In this document: one piece after another, positions 17,340 to 26,388 of the stretch
Layout: every line of letters begins with the position of its first letter
Position numbering within the stretch: position 1 is the first letter of the stretch
From: Bacteroidales bacterium
GTDB taxonomy: Bacteria > Bacteroidota > Bacteroidia > Bacteroidales > F082
Length of the DNA: 45,610 nt
Assembly (NCBI GenBank): GCA_015488735.1
Contig: WFNG01000179.1
Location: forward strand, 1 to 45,610
Direction: 5' to 3'
The notes under the pieces: model-generated
What the model was told of the DNA's origin: nothing
The model's input: only the letters and a program-made list of their open reading frames with translations
Database searches by the model: none
Made by a program: the position numbers and the translations under genes

Positions 17340-19460
17340 ATGATTGAAAAAATATCCACACAACTTCAAATTGCTTCCTGGCAGGTGGAAAACACGCTTG
17401 CCTTGCATAACGAAGGGGCTACTGTTCCGTTTATTGCCCGATACAGAAAAGAAAAAACAGGCGGCCTGACCGATGAGCAGATTCTGGAATTATTGAAAAT
17501 CTACAAACAGCTTACGGAGCTGGAGGAACGCCGGCAGGTAATTCTGAAGAGTCTTGAAGAACAGGGGATTACCGATATAAGACTTTTGGAGAAGATAAAA
17601 ACCGTCGCAACATTAAGTCAGATGGAAGACCTTTATCTGCCGTACCGTCCCAAACGGAAAACCAAAGGGATTATGGCTGCGGAAAAAGGACTGGAACCGC
17701 TGGCGCGGATGCTGATGTCGGAAACGGTCAGGGATGCGGAGGATACTGCACAGCGGTTTGTTCTGCCTGGAAAAGGTGTTGACTCAGTAGAAGAGGCTCT
17801 GGCCGGCGCCCGTGATATTATGGCGGAGTGGATTGCCGAAAAAGAACGCATCAGAAGTTTTGTGCGGAATAGCTTCCAAAGACATGCTGTCATTGTATCC
17901 AAAGTGGCCAAGGGAAAAGAAGGGGAAGGCGACAAATACCGCTCCTGGTTTGACTGGTCAGAAAAAGCTGCCAAATGCCCGGCGCACAGAGTGCTGGCTA
18001 TCTTCAGAGGGGAAAAAGAGGGATTTCTGAAAGTAAAAATCTCACCGGATACCGACTGGCTGGTGGAAGAGGTAACACGGCGGGTGGTACGGGCGATGCC
18101 CGAAACAAATTTGCATAAAGCAAAAGCGGCAAAAGATGCCGTGAAACGACTTTTAATGCCGGCCATGGAAACCGAACTCCGGGCAGCGTTAAAGAAAAAA
18201 GCCGACGAGAGCGCAGTGGCTGTTTTTAAAAAGAATCTGGAGCAGTTGCTGCTTTCTCCGCCTCTCGGAAGGAAACGTGTGCTGGCCATTGATCCGGGAT
18301 TTCGAACGGGTTGTAAAGTGGTTTGTCTCGACAGCAACGGCAATCTGCTGCATAACGAAACGATCTATCCGCATCCACCGCAAAACGAGGTGGCCATGGC
18401 GACAAAAAAGATCAAGTCGATGGTGGAACGCTATAAAATGGAAGCCATTGCCATAGGAAACGGAACGGCGGGCCGGGAAACCGAATGGTTTATCGGAAAT
18501 ATCCGTTTCGACAGACCTCTGGTTTCGGTGATGGTGAACGAAGACGGCGCTTCGGTTTACTCGGCTTCCGTGGTGGCACGGGAGGAATTTCCGGAATATG
18601 ACGTGACCGTGCGGGGCGCCGTTTCCATAGGCAGGCGGCTGCAGGATCCGTTGGCCGAACTGGTGAAAATTGACCCCAAGTCGTTGGGAATCGGGCAATA
18701 CCAGCACGATGTAAACCAAAACCTGCTGAAAGAGTCTTTGAAGACTACTGTGGAACTTTGCGTGAACAGGGTGGGTGTGGAGCTGAACCTTGCCAGTAAA
18801 GAACTGCTGACGTTTGTGTCGGGTATCGGGCCTACGCTGGCTGCCAAAATTGGTTCGTTCCGCAAAGGAAACGGCGCTTTTAAAAACCGCAATGAATTAA
18901 AGAAAGTTCCCGGCCTGGGAGCCAAAGCATTTGAACAATCGGCAGGCTTTTTGAGAATAAAAGGGGGCGACTATCCGTTGGATGTCACTGCCGTTCATCC
19001 GGAACATTATGCTGTGGTCGAAAATATGGCAAAAAAGCTTGGTCTCCGGGTGGATGAACTTATTCAAAACAAGAAGATTAAACAACTCATTCGTCTTGAG
19101 GATTTTGTAACCGAAAATATCGGGTTACCCACCCTTTCAGATATTCTGGACGAGCTGGAGAAACCCGGCCGTGACCCGAGAAAAAAGCTGGATGCCTTCC
19201 GGTTCGCCGAAGACATCAAAACCATGGAAGATCTTAAAGAAGGGACGGTAGTTCCCGGAATTATTACCAACATCACCGATTTCGGCGCTTTTGTGGATAT
19301 CGGTATTCACGAAAACGGATTAATCCATAAGAGCAATATGGCAAATGCTTATGTGAGTCATCCCTCCGGGTATGTTTCTTTGGGGCAGCATGTGGAGGTG
19401 AAAATCATAGCCGTGGATATTTCGAGGAAACGCATTGCGCTTAGTCTGGTCATCGATTGA
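17340..19460 (+). CDS. tex: Tex family S1 RNA-binding transcription accessory protein
   Basis: VPFIARYRKEKTGGLTDEQI, YqgF-like VLAIDPGFRTGCKVVCLD, C-terminal S1 GTVVPGIITNITDFGAFVDIGIHENGLIHKSNM. Confidence 0.96.
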   Translation: MIEKISTQLQIASWQVENTLALHNEGATVPFIARYRKEKTGGLTDEQILELLKIYKQLTELEERRQVILKSLEEQGITDIRLLEKIKTVATLSQMEDLYLPYRPKRKTKGIMAAEKGLEPLARMLMSETVRDAEDTAQRFVLPGKGVDSVEEALAGARDIMAEWIAEKERIRSFVRNSFQRHAVIVSKVAKGKEGEGDKYRSWFDWSEKAAKCPAHRVLAIFRGEKEGFLKVKISPDTDWLVEEVTRRVVRAMPETNLHKAKAAKDAVKRLLMPAMETELRAALKKKADESAVAVFKKNLEQLLLSPPLGRKRVLAIDPGFRTGCKVVCLDSNGNLLHNETIYPHPPQNEVAMATKKIKSMVERYKMEAIAIGNGTAGRETEWFIGNIRFDRPLVSVMVNEDGASVYSASVVAREEFPEYDVTVRGAVSIGRRLQDPLAELVKIDPKSLGIGQYQHDVNQNLLKESLKTTVELCVNRVGVELNLASKELLTFVSGIGPTLAAKIGSFRKGNGAFKNRNELKKVPGLGAKAFEQSAGFLRIKGGDYPLDVTAVHPEHYAVVENMAKKLGLRVDELIQNKKIKQLIRLEDFVTENIGLPTLSDILDELEKPGRDPRKKLDAFRFAEDIKTMEDLKEGTVVPGIITNITDFGAFVDIGIHENGLIHKSNMANAYVSHPSGYVSLGQHVEVKIIAVDISRKRIALSLVID

Positions 19461-19582
19461 TTTTGAGCCATAGACAATGGTTATGAAATTAAGCACGAAA
19501 CTTCAACAACAAAAATTCGTATATCTGATAAAACAAACACAAACAAAGCTTCGCCGGAAGTATCTCAGTTGAAAGCTAAAAA

Positions 19583-20197
19583 ATGGAACTACACGAATTA
19601 TTAAAAGAGGAAGAAAAAAACCAACTACTGCATGTTGCCCGACAGTCAATAATCTGCTGTTTTAAGGGCGAAAGTTTTTTGTCGGACCGGATCGCTGTGT
19701 GCAAAAATGAGTTGTACGACAGGTTTAAAGACCCTGCTGTTCCCGCTTTTGCCATGTCTCTGGCCTGTTTTGTGACGCTGACACGAAAGGAGGATGACCA
19801 ACTGCGCGGCTGTATCGGCAACCTCCAGGCGGAAGCGGGAGAAACCTTGTTGGGAAACGTCATTCGTAACAGTATGTCGGCGGCATTTTACGACAACCGT
19901 TTCGAACCGCTGGAACCGGACGACCTGGCCCGGGTAAAAATAGAGATCAGTGTCCTTTCTAAACCTGAAATTATCCATTTTGATACTGAAAAAGAGCTTT
20001 TTGAACAGATTTTAGGTAAAGGCGTAGTGCTGCAAAAAGGATTTTACCGGGCCACTTTTTTACCGCAGGTGTGGGAAAAAGTGTCCCAACCCGAGCTGTT
20101 CCTGCGCCATTTGGCCGCCAAAGCGGGATTACCGGCTTCCGCCTGGACAGAAGCTTCGTATGCGGTGTACGAAGTGGAAAGTTTTGAAGAAGATTAA
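19583..20197 (+). CDS. amrA: AmmeMemoRadiSam system protein A (AMMECR1 family)
   Basis: FVTLTRKEDDQLRGCIGNLQA (LRGCIG motif), EISVLSKPEII. Confidence 0.92.
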   Translation: MELHELLKEEEKNQLLHVARQSIICCFKGESFLSDRIAVCKNELYDRFKDPAVPAFAMSLACFVTLTRKEDDQLRGCIGNLQAEAGETLLGNVIRNSMSAAFYDNRFEPLEPDDLARVKIEISVLSKPEIIHFDTEKELFEQILGKGVVLQKGFYRATFLPQVWEKVSQPELFLRHLAAKAGLPASAWTEASYAVYEVESFEED

Positions 20198-20961
20198 AAC
20201 AAAAAACCGGCATAGCCCACCACAGCCGAGGCATCGCCGAAAGCTTCGGCAGAGGTGGAATAATTGATGAGATGGGGGCGTAGACCATGCCGACTCATAA
20301 AAGCAAAAGCTATTCGTAACGGGTTGATGCCACAGGCGTCCACATCGACAGGGTCAAGGTTTTCTATTTGCCGGATGCTGCGGCTGTCGATCTTCCGGGC
20401 TTCGTCCAACGGATAGTAGTGGCTTAGGTCGGTGCTGATGATCAAAAAATAATTTTTGAGGTACAAGGCGAATTCTTCAGCCTGAGTTTCGGATATATGT
20501 CCAACCACGAGCGGCAGCATCCTGCTTTGGGGGCTGAAGTGTTGAATAAATGGTAATTGTACTTCCAGTGAATGCTCTTCGTTATGAACGGAAGGGTGTA
20601 CAGAAAACAGGCTGCTGTGTATGATTTGTGTACGGCCCATGGGGCTTTCCCAAAAATCGTGCGGGTCGCGGTAAGCCGTATGAAAAAATGCGCGGTGCGA
20701 AGGGCCCAGCAGGGCTATTTTTTCCGGCTTTATTTTCCGCAACAACCGGTGGGCGGCGTAAGTGGTTTTTCCCGAATACACCCAGCCCGCATGGGGAACG
20801 ATTAACCCGGAAATTTTGCTGTTATTCATTCCCTCCGCCATGTCTTCTTCTTTTAGCTCTTTCTCAAAACGTTGGAAAAAAGCAAGGATTTCCCTTTTTG
20901 TCGAAGGATAAAAGCTTCCCGCGAAAGCGGGCTTCCGAATGGTGATATTTTCCTTTTCCAT
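20194..20961 (-). CDS. amrB: AmmeMemoRadiSam system protein B (Memo family)
   Basis: RKPAFAGSFYP, VPHAGWVYSGKTTYAAHRLL, LGPSHRAFF, STDLSHYYPLDEARKID. Confidence 0.92.
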   Translation of the reverse strand: MEKENITIRKPAFAGSFYPSTKREILAFFQRFEKELKEEDMAEGMNNSKISGLIVPHAGWVYSGKTTYAAHRLLRKIKPEKIALLGPSHRAFFHTAYRDPHDFWESPMGRTQIIHSSLFSVHPSVHNEEHSLEVQLPFIQHFSPQSRMLPLVVGHISETQAEEFALYLKNYFLIISTDLSHYYPLDEARKIDSRSIRQIENLDPVDVDACGINPLRIAFAFMSRHGLRPHLINYSTSAEAFGDASAVVGYAGFLF

Positions 20962-21070
20962 AATCCTGAAACTTTTGTACGAAAATACAACACACGGGCG
21001 GGAAATGCAACCAAGACAAACAGAAGTACTGTATTTTTTGCACCAATAAATGAATTTAACCGTAAAAGAT

Positions 21071-21117
21071 AAGTCGTCCCTAACAGGTCTTTGATATAGT
21101 TCCGTTAGGGACGACTT
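21071..21117. repeat. REP-like hairpin, perfect 14-bp arms AAGTCGTCCCTAAC / GTTAGGGACGACTT, 19-nt loop
   Basis: Arms 21071-21084 and 21104-21117; shares the GTCCCTAAC/GTTAGGGAC core with palindromes in the 11786-12176 element. Confidence 0.8.
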
Positions 21118-21128
21118 AAATTTATAAG

Positions 21129-21147
21129 TGTGGATTTCCAATCCACA
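21129..21147. repeat. Small hairpin TGTGGATT-tcc-AATCCACA
   Basis: Perfect 8-bp arms, 3-nt loop, next to the REP-like hairpin. Confidence 0.6.
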
Positions 21148-21251
21148 TTATACTATTGCTCATTTGGGTTTGTGCCAAAGGCACTCTTTTGGAGTAACCC
21201 GAAGGCAGAAGGGTAAAAGGATTTTTAATCCATGGTATCCCCACTTTTTCC

Positions 21252-21259
21252 TACTTTTG
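21252..21259 (+). promoter_or_regulatory. Bacteroidota -7 box TACTTTTG
   Basis: TAnnTTTG just upstream of the Met at 21277. Confidence 0.35.
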
Positions 21260-21276
21260 AAGAAAAAAACAGAACA

Positions 21277-22470
21277 ATGTATTTAACCGACAGGGAATTG
21301 TTTTACCGCCATTTGGCTGTTCCGGCCGAAGTGCCTCAGGCATTGGAAATTGTGCGTGCAGAAGGGATTTATTTGTTCGATGATCTGGGAAACGAATATG
21401 TGGACCTGGTTTCCGGCGTTTCAGTGAGCAATGTGGGTCATCAGCACCCGGCGGTGGTGGCAGCCGTAAAAGAGCAGGCTGATAAATACATGCACCTGAT
21501 GGTGTACGGCAAATACATCCAATCGCCGCAGGTACAACTGGCCGGCAAAATGGCTGAGAACCTTCCGCCATCACTTGATGCTGTTTATTTTGTCAACTCG
21601 GGCAGCGAAGCCATCGAAGGGGCGTTGAAACTGGCCAAACGCATGACCGGCCGTACCGAAATGATCGCTTTTAAAAATGCGTACCACGGTCATACCCACG
21701 GTGCCATGAGTATGCTGGGCAACGAAAAAATGAAATATGCTTTTTATCCGCTGTTGCCCGATATCCGGTTTTTAAATTTTAATGTTTTGGACGAGCTGGC
21801 GCAGATCACTGAAAAGACGGCCTGCGTACTCATCGAACCTATTCAGGCCGAGGCCGGTATTCTTATTCCGGATAAGGGCTATGTGAAGGCGCTGCGGCAA
21901 CGTTGCACCGAAACCGGCACAGTGCTTATTTTTGATGAGGTGCAAATGGGTTTCGGTCGCACCGGAAAGCTGTTTGCTTTTGAGCATTTTGATGTGGTTC
22001 CTGATATTTTGTGCCTTGCCAAAGCCATGGGGGGCGGCATGCCCATCGGGGCTTTTGTTTCCTCCAAAGAAAATATGCTGTTGCTGACCCATCATCCCGA
22101 ACTGGGACACATTACCACTTTTGGCGGCCATCCGGTAAGTTGTGCGGCAGCGCTGGCAAGTCTGGAAGTAATCCTTCGCGAAAAGCTGCACGAAAAAGCA
22201 CAGGCCAAAGGGCGCCTGTTCGTAAAATGGCTGGAAGGTCATCCGCTGGTGAAAGAGATACGGCAAATAGGGCTGATGCTCGCCGTGGAGCTGGTGGATG
22301 AAGCCACAACTGATAAAATAGTGCATGAAATGTATAAAAACAGACTGATTATTGACCGTTTTCTTTTCAACGATACCAGTTTTCGTATTGCTCCGCCACT
22401 TACCATCACCGAAGAGGAAATCAAAATGATTGCAGATAAAATATTGGATAGCCTTAACCAAATAAAATAA
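21277..22470 (+). CDS. Class-III pyridoxal-phosphate aminotransferase (acetylornithine/aspartate aminotransferase family)
   Basis: NSGSEAIEGALKLAKR, AYHGHTHGAMSMLG, LIFDEVQMGFGRTGKLFAFEHFDVVPDILCLAKAMGGGMPIGAF. Confidence 0.9.
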   Translation: MYLTDRELFYRHLAVPAEVPQALEIVRAEGIYLFDDLGNEYVDLVSGVSVSNVGHQHPAVVAAVKEQADKYMHLMVYGKYIQSPQVQLAGKMAENLPPSLDAVYFVNSGSEAIEGALKLAKRMTGRTEMIAFKNAYHGHTHGAMSMLGNEKMKYAFYPLLPDIRFLNFNVLDELAQITEKTACVLIEPIQAEAGILIPDKGYVKALRQRCTETGTVLIFDEVQMGFGRTGKLFAFEHFDVVPDILCLAKAMGGGMPIGAFVSSKENMLLLTHHPELGHITTFGGHPVSCAAALASLEVILREKLHEKAQAKGRLFVKWLEGHPLVKEIRQIGLMLAVELVDEATTDKIVHEMYKNRLIIDRFLFNDTSFRIAPPLTITEEEIKMIADKILDSLNQIK

Positions 22471-22477
22471 TTGCCTA

Positions 22478-24172
22478 ATGAGAAAATTCTACTTTTTATT
22501 TTTTGCCGGACTTTTTATGTTTGGCGGAAATGTTTTTGCTCAGGACAGGGTGAGCAGCCTGAATTTTGAGACACGTTCCGAAGTGATTGCACAACACGGT
22601 ATGGCCTGTACCAGCCAGCCATTGGCTACATTGATTGCCATTGATATCCTGAAAAAAGGTGGTACGGCTGTTGATGCTGCCATTGCTGCCGATGCGGCGC
22701 TTGGATTGATGGAACCCACCGGTGCCGGTATGGGTGGTGACCTGTTTGCCATTGTGTGGGATGCCAAAACACAAAAACTCTACGGATTGAATTCTAGCGG
22801 TCCGTCGCCCAAATCATTGACGTTAAAATATTTTAAAGAGCATGGCTACAAATTTATTCCTGCTCACGGACCGTTACCTGTTTCGGTACCGGGATGTGTG
22901 GATGGCTGGAATGAACTACACAAACGTTTCGGCAAACTGCCCGTAAGTGAAATTCTGCAACCGGCCATTACGTATGCACGCGAAGGTTTTCCGGTTACGG
23001 AACTCATTGCCTATTATTGGAAACTGAATGCCCGGATTTTGAAAAAATATCCCGGTTTTGCCCAAGAGTACATGCCCAATGGCAAAGCGCCTGTGAAGGG
23101 GCAGGTTTTTAAAAACCCTAACCTTGCCAATACGCTGGAGTATCTGGCTAAAAAAGGATTGCGTTCTTTTTATGAAGGAAAGCCGGCGCGCGTGATTGAT
23201 AAATATATGCACGAACAAGGCGGATTTTTGTCTTATAATGATTTGGCTTCTTATCATGCAGATTGGGTAAAACCCGAGAGTACCAATTACCGCGGTTACG
23301 ATGTGTGGGAACTTCCGCCTAACGGGCAGGGAATTGCGGTGTTGCAAATGCTTAACATGCTTGAGAACTTCGATATTAAGTCCATGGGCTTTGGCAGTGC
23401 GGCTTATATTCATTTACTCACCGAAGTAAAAAAAATTGTTTATGAAGACCGTGCCAAATTTTATTCTGATCCAAAATTCAACAAAATTCCTGTAGAACAA
23501 CTCATTTCTAAAAAATATGCCAAAAAGCGGCTGAAATTGTATAATCCGCATCATGCTGCCAAATATTATCCTGCAGGTCAGCCGGAAAAAGGAAACACCG
23601 TATACATGACCGTTGCCGACCAGTATGGAAATATGGTTTCACTGATACAAAGCAATTACCGCGGCATGGGATCAGGCATGGCCCCTCCCGGGCTCGGATT
23701 TGTTTTGCAGGATCGAGGTGAACTTTTCTCACTGAAACCCGGACAGTTCAACACTTATGCTCCCGGAAAACGGCCTTTCCACACTATTATTCCGGCTTTC
23801 GTTACCAAAGATGGAAAGCCCTGGCTGAGTTTTGGCGTGATGGGCGGGGCCATGCAACCGCAGGGGCAGGTTCAGGTTCTTGTCAATTTGATTGATTTCG
23901 GCATGAACCTTCAGGAAGCCGGCGATGCCCCGCGCATACGTCACGATGGCTCTTCACAGCCCACCGGAACAAAAATGAAAGATGGCGGCTGGCTTAATAT
24001 GGAAAGCGGATTCCGTTATGATGTTATCCGGAAGTTAATGCAAATGGGGCACCGTATACGATGGAGCCTTGGCGGTTACGGCGGTTATCAGGCCATCATG
24101 TGGGATGCCAAAAATAAAGTGTATTACGGTGCTTCCGAGTCGAGAAAAGATGGGGAAGCCATCGGGTATTAG
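22478..24172 (+). CDS. ggt: Gamma-glutamyltranspeptidase
   Basis: HGMACTSQPLAT...GGTAVDAAIAADAALGLMEPTGAGMGGDLFAIVW; GNTVYMTVADQYGNMVSLIQSNYRGMGSGMAPPGLGFVLQDRG. Confidence 0.93.
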   Translation: MRKFYFLFFAGLFMFGGNVFAQDRVSSLNFETRSEVIAQHGMACTSQPLATLIAIDILKKGGTAVDAAIAADAALGLMEPTGAGMGGDLFAIVWDAKTQKLYGLNSSGPSPKSLTLKYFKEHGYKFIPAHGPLPVSVPGCVDGWNELHKRFGKLPVSEILQPAITYAREGFPVTELIAYYWKLNARILKKYPGFAQEYMPNGKAPVKGQVFKNPNLANTLEYLAKKGLRSFYEGKPARVIDKYMHEQGGFLSYNDLASYHADWVKPESTNYRGYDVWELPPNGQGIAVLQMLNMLENFDIKSMGFGSAAYIHLLTEVKKIVYEDRAKFYSDPKFNKIPVEQLISKKYAKKRLKLYNPHHAAKYYPAGQPEKGNTVYMTVADQYGNMVSLIQSNYRGMGSGMAPPGLGFVLQDRGELFSLKPGQFNTYAPGKRPFHTIIPAFVTKDGKPWLSFGVMGGAMQPQGQVQVLVNLIDFGMNLQEAGDAPRIRHDGSSQPTGTKMKDGGWLNMESGFRYDVIRKLMQMGHRIRWSLGGYGGYQAIMWDAKNKVYYGASESRKDGEAIGY

Positions 24173-24190
24173 GGCTTATAATAAAATAAT

Positions 24191-24628
24191 ATGCAGCAGA
24201 AAACGACAGAAATCTTAGAAAAAATTAAAGCGGTTATCGGTAAAGAGGAACAACTCTCGCCTTCACCGTTTATGAACTGGCTGAAACCGGTAGCTGTGGC
24301 TGCAGAGTATGGCTCGCTGACCTTTGAATACGAAATAAGAAGGGAAATGACCAATCCCATGGGAAACCTGCATGGTGGCATTATTGCCGGAATTATTGAT
24401 GACATTATGGGAGCTACGGTTTACAGCCTCGGCAAAAGTGATTATTTTGTCACGGTAAACCTCTCGGTGGACTATTTTGCGCCTGCTGTGTTTGGCGATA
24501 TTGTTCATGCTAAGACCAAGGTGATAAAAGAAGGACGAAAAGTCATTAATGTCGAATGTGAGTTGTGGCTGCCGGCCAAAAAACGGTTGTTGGCCAAAGC
24601 CAGTTCCAATCTAATGCGTGTCCGGTAA
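24191..24628 (+). CDS. PaaI-type hotdog-fold thioesterase
   Basis: NPMGNLHGGIIAGIIDDIMGATVYSLGK, VNLSVDYFAPAVFGDIVHAKTKVIKEGR. Confidence 0.85.
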   Translation: MQQKTTEILEKIKAVIGKEEQLSPSPFMNWLKPVAVAAEYGSLTFEYEIRREMTNPMGNLHGGIIAGIIDDIMGATVYSLGKSDYFVTVNLSVDYFAPAVFGDIVHAKTKVIKEGRKVINVECELWLPAKKRLLAKASSNLMRVR

Positions 24629-24630
24629 CC

Positions 24631-25281
24631 ATGTCTGTTTTCCGGCTTCCTGAAGAAATTGTTTTTCCAAAGCCTGAACTGGCTGAACCAAATGGCCTGT
24701 TGGCTGTAGGTGGTGACCTTTCGCCACAACGACTGCTACAAGCTTATGCTTCCGGTATTTTTCCGTGGTACAACGAGGGACAACCTATTTTGTGGTGGTC
24801 GCCCGACCCGCGGCTGGTGCTTTTCCCCGAAGAATTTAAAAGACACAAAAACCTGGGACGACTTGTGCGCAGTGGCCGTTTCGATGTGACCCTGAACAGT
24901 GATTTTGTCGAGGTTATCCGGGCCTGTAGCCGGGTAGAGCGGCCAGGACAGGAAGGAACCTGGATAACAAAAGAAATGCAGGACGCTTATATCAGGTTGC
25001 ATACTCTTGGTTTTGCCTGGTCAGTAGAGGTTTGGGATGGAAAAGAACTGGTCGGGGGATTGTATGGCGTGGCGCTGGGAAAGGTTTTCTTTGGCGAGTC
25101 CATGTTCCACACGGTAACGGATGCTTCTAAAGTGGCTTTGTGGTATTTGGTGGACTATTTGATTGAAAACAGTTTCCGGCTCATCGATGTACAGCAGGAT
25201 ACGCCCCACATGCGTAGCCTTGGGGCGCGCCTGATTCCCCGGACAGAGTTTCTGGGAATTTTAAAGGGAAACATTGATTAA
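24631..25281 (+). CDS. aat: Leucyl/phenylalanyl-tRNA--protein transferase
   Basis: LLAVGGDLSPQRLLQAYASGIFPWYNEGQPILWWSPDPRLVLFPEE, GLYGVALGKVFFGESMF. Confidence 0.95.
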   Translation: MSVFRLPEEIVFPKPELAEPNGLLAVGGDLSPQRLLQAYASGIFPWYNEGQPILWWSPDPRLVLFPEEFKRHKNLGRLVRSGRFDVTLNSDFVEVIRACSRVERPGQEGTWITKEMQDAYIRLHTLGFAWSVEVWDGKELVGGLYGVALGKVFFGESMFHTVTDASKVALWYLVDYLIENSFRLIDVQQDTPHMRSLGARLIPRTEFLGILKGNID

Positions 25282-25597
25282 AGGCGGTTGGTAAATAGAT
25301 CCTGCGATAGCAGGAAAGCCGTAAAGAGTGTGATGGATGTTTTTAATAAAGCCGGAGAATCAAATAGCAATAACACGCCATTAGTTTTGGAGACATAACT
25401 GGCCTATTGAGGTTTACAGCAATGCAGTTATTCATTAGAAGTTAGATTATTTGCATAACATTCCTGTTGAGGCTGGCAGGTTAAGACAGCCGTGTATTAT
25501 TAGAATAAAAAATTTATGATGCGTCTGTCCTGATAATATTTCTCCATTTGTACCCGTTTCACTGGTTTGGGTATTATCTTTGCTGTTTTAAAAAATC

Positions 25598-26182
25598 ATG
25601 AAATATTCTCTGCTGGTTGTTATATTTTTTGCTTTGCTTGTTTTTCCGGCAAGGGCCAAAGTATTGCCGGAACATGCCGACACGACTATTCTCCGGCGGG
25701 CAGACTCCATGGCATCGGTCAATTTGGAAGAGGTTGAAATTATTTCGCGAAGAAACAATGTTTCCTTCTGGACACGGTGGCGGCTGAACCGTCTTATACG
25801 GAATGTTAAGAAAGTTTATCCTTATGCCAAAACAGCGGGGGCATTGTTACGTATTTATGATACTAAACTGGAGCATGCCAAAAACGATGCCCAACGCAAG
25901 AAATTGATGAAACAGGCGGAAGCTGAAATAAAAACACGTTATGGCCCCTCTTTGAAAAAACTGACTTTTATGCAAGGTATTATCCTGATTAAACTCATCG
26001 ACCGCGAAACAGGTAATACTTCTTATGGTTTGTTGCAACAACTACGAGGTAAGTTCACCGCTTTTTTTTACCAGGCTTTTGCCCGTGTTTGGGGGTATAA
26101 TCTGAAAGCACGTTATGAACCCCACGGTAAAGACCGTGAAATTGAAGCTATCGTGAGACTCATAAAAGCAGGGAAATTATAA
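25598..26182 (+). CDS. DUF4294-like exported protein
   Basis: Signal peptide, RRNNVSFWTRWRLNRLIRNVKKVYPYAKTAGALLRIYDTKL pattern typical of this Bacteroidota family. Confidence 0.7.
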   Translation: MKYSLLVVIFFALLVFPARAKVLPEHADTTILRRADSMASVNLEEVEIISRRNNVSFWTRWRLNRLIRNVKKVYPYAKTAGALLRIYDTKLEHAKNDAQRKKLMKQAEAEIKTRYGPSLKKLTFMQGIILIKLIDRETGNTSYGLLQQLRGKFTAFFYQAFARVWGYNLKARYEPHGKDREIEAIVRLIKAGKL

Positions 26183-26346
26183 AATAAATCACATGTCAAG
26201 ACTGTCAGGCAGTGGACAGGGGTTGTCAAGCGGTGGTCATACGATAGCTATTCGATTGTTCTGAAACCTTTGCAAAGGTCTTCTTCTGTATATTTTAGTA
26301 TTCAGGTTAATAATTATTTCGTATCAGGATTTTCATTTTTATTTTA

Positions 26347-26388
26347 CATCTCGTATCCCATATCCCACATCTCACGTCTTACATCCCT
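26347..26388. repeat. Degenerate 7-bp tandem repeat, six units
   Basis: CATCTCG TATCCCA TATCCCA CATCTCA CGTCTTA CATCCCT read directly from sequence. Confidence 0.6.

Noticed and set aside
17633-18343. 236-aa minus-strand ORF
   Set aside because: Antisense to tex; Ser/Arg/Phe-rich composition typical of spurious antisense frames.
21772-22461. 229-aa minus-strand ORF
   Set aside because: Antisense to a well-supported aminotransferase; no domain.
25300-25315. Terminator hairpin TCCTGCgataGCAGGA after aat
   Set aside because: 6-bp stem without T-tract; too weak to call.
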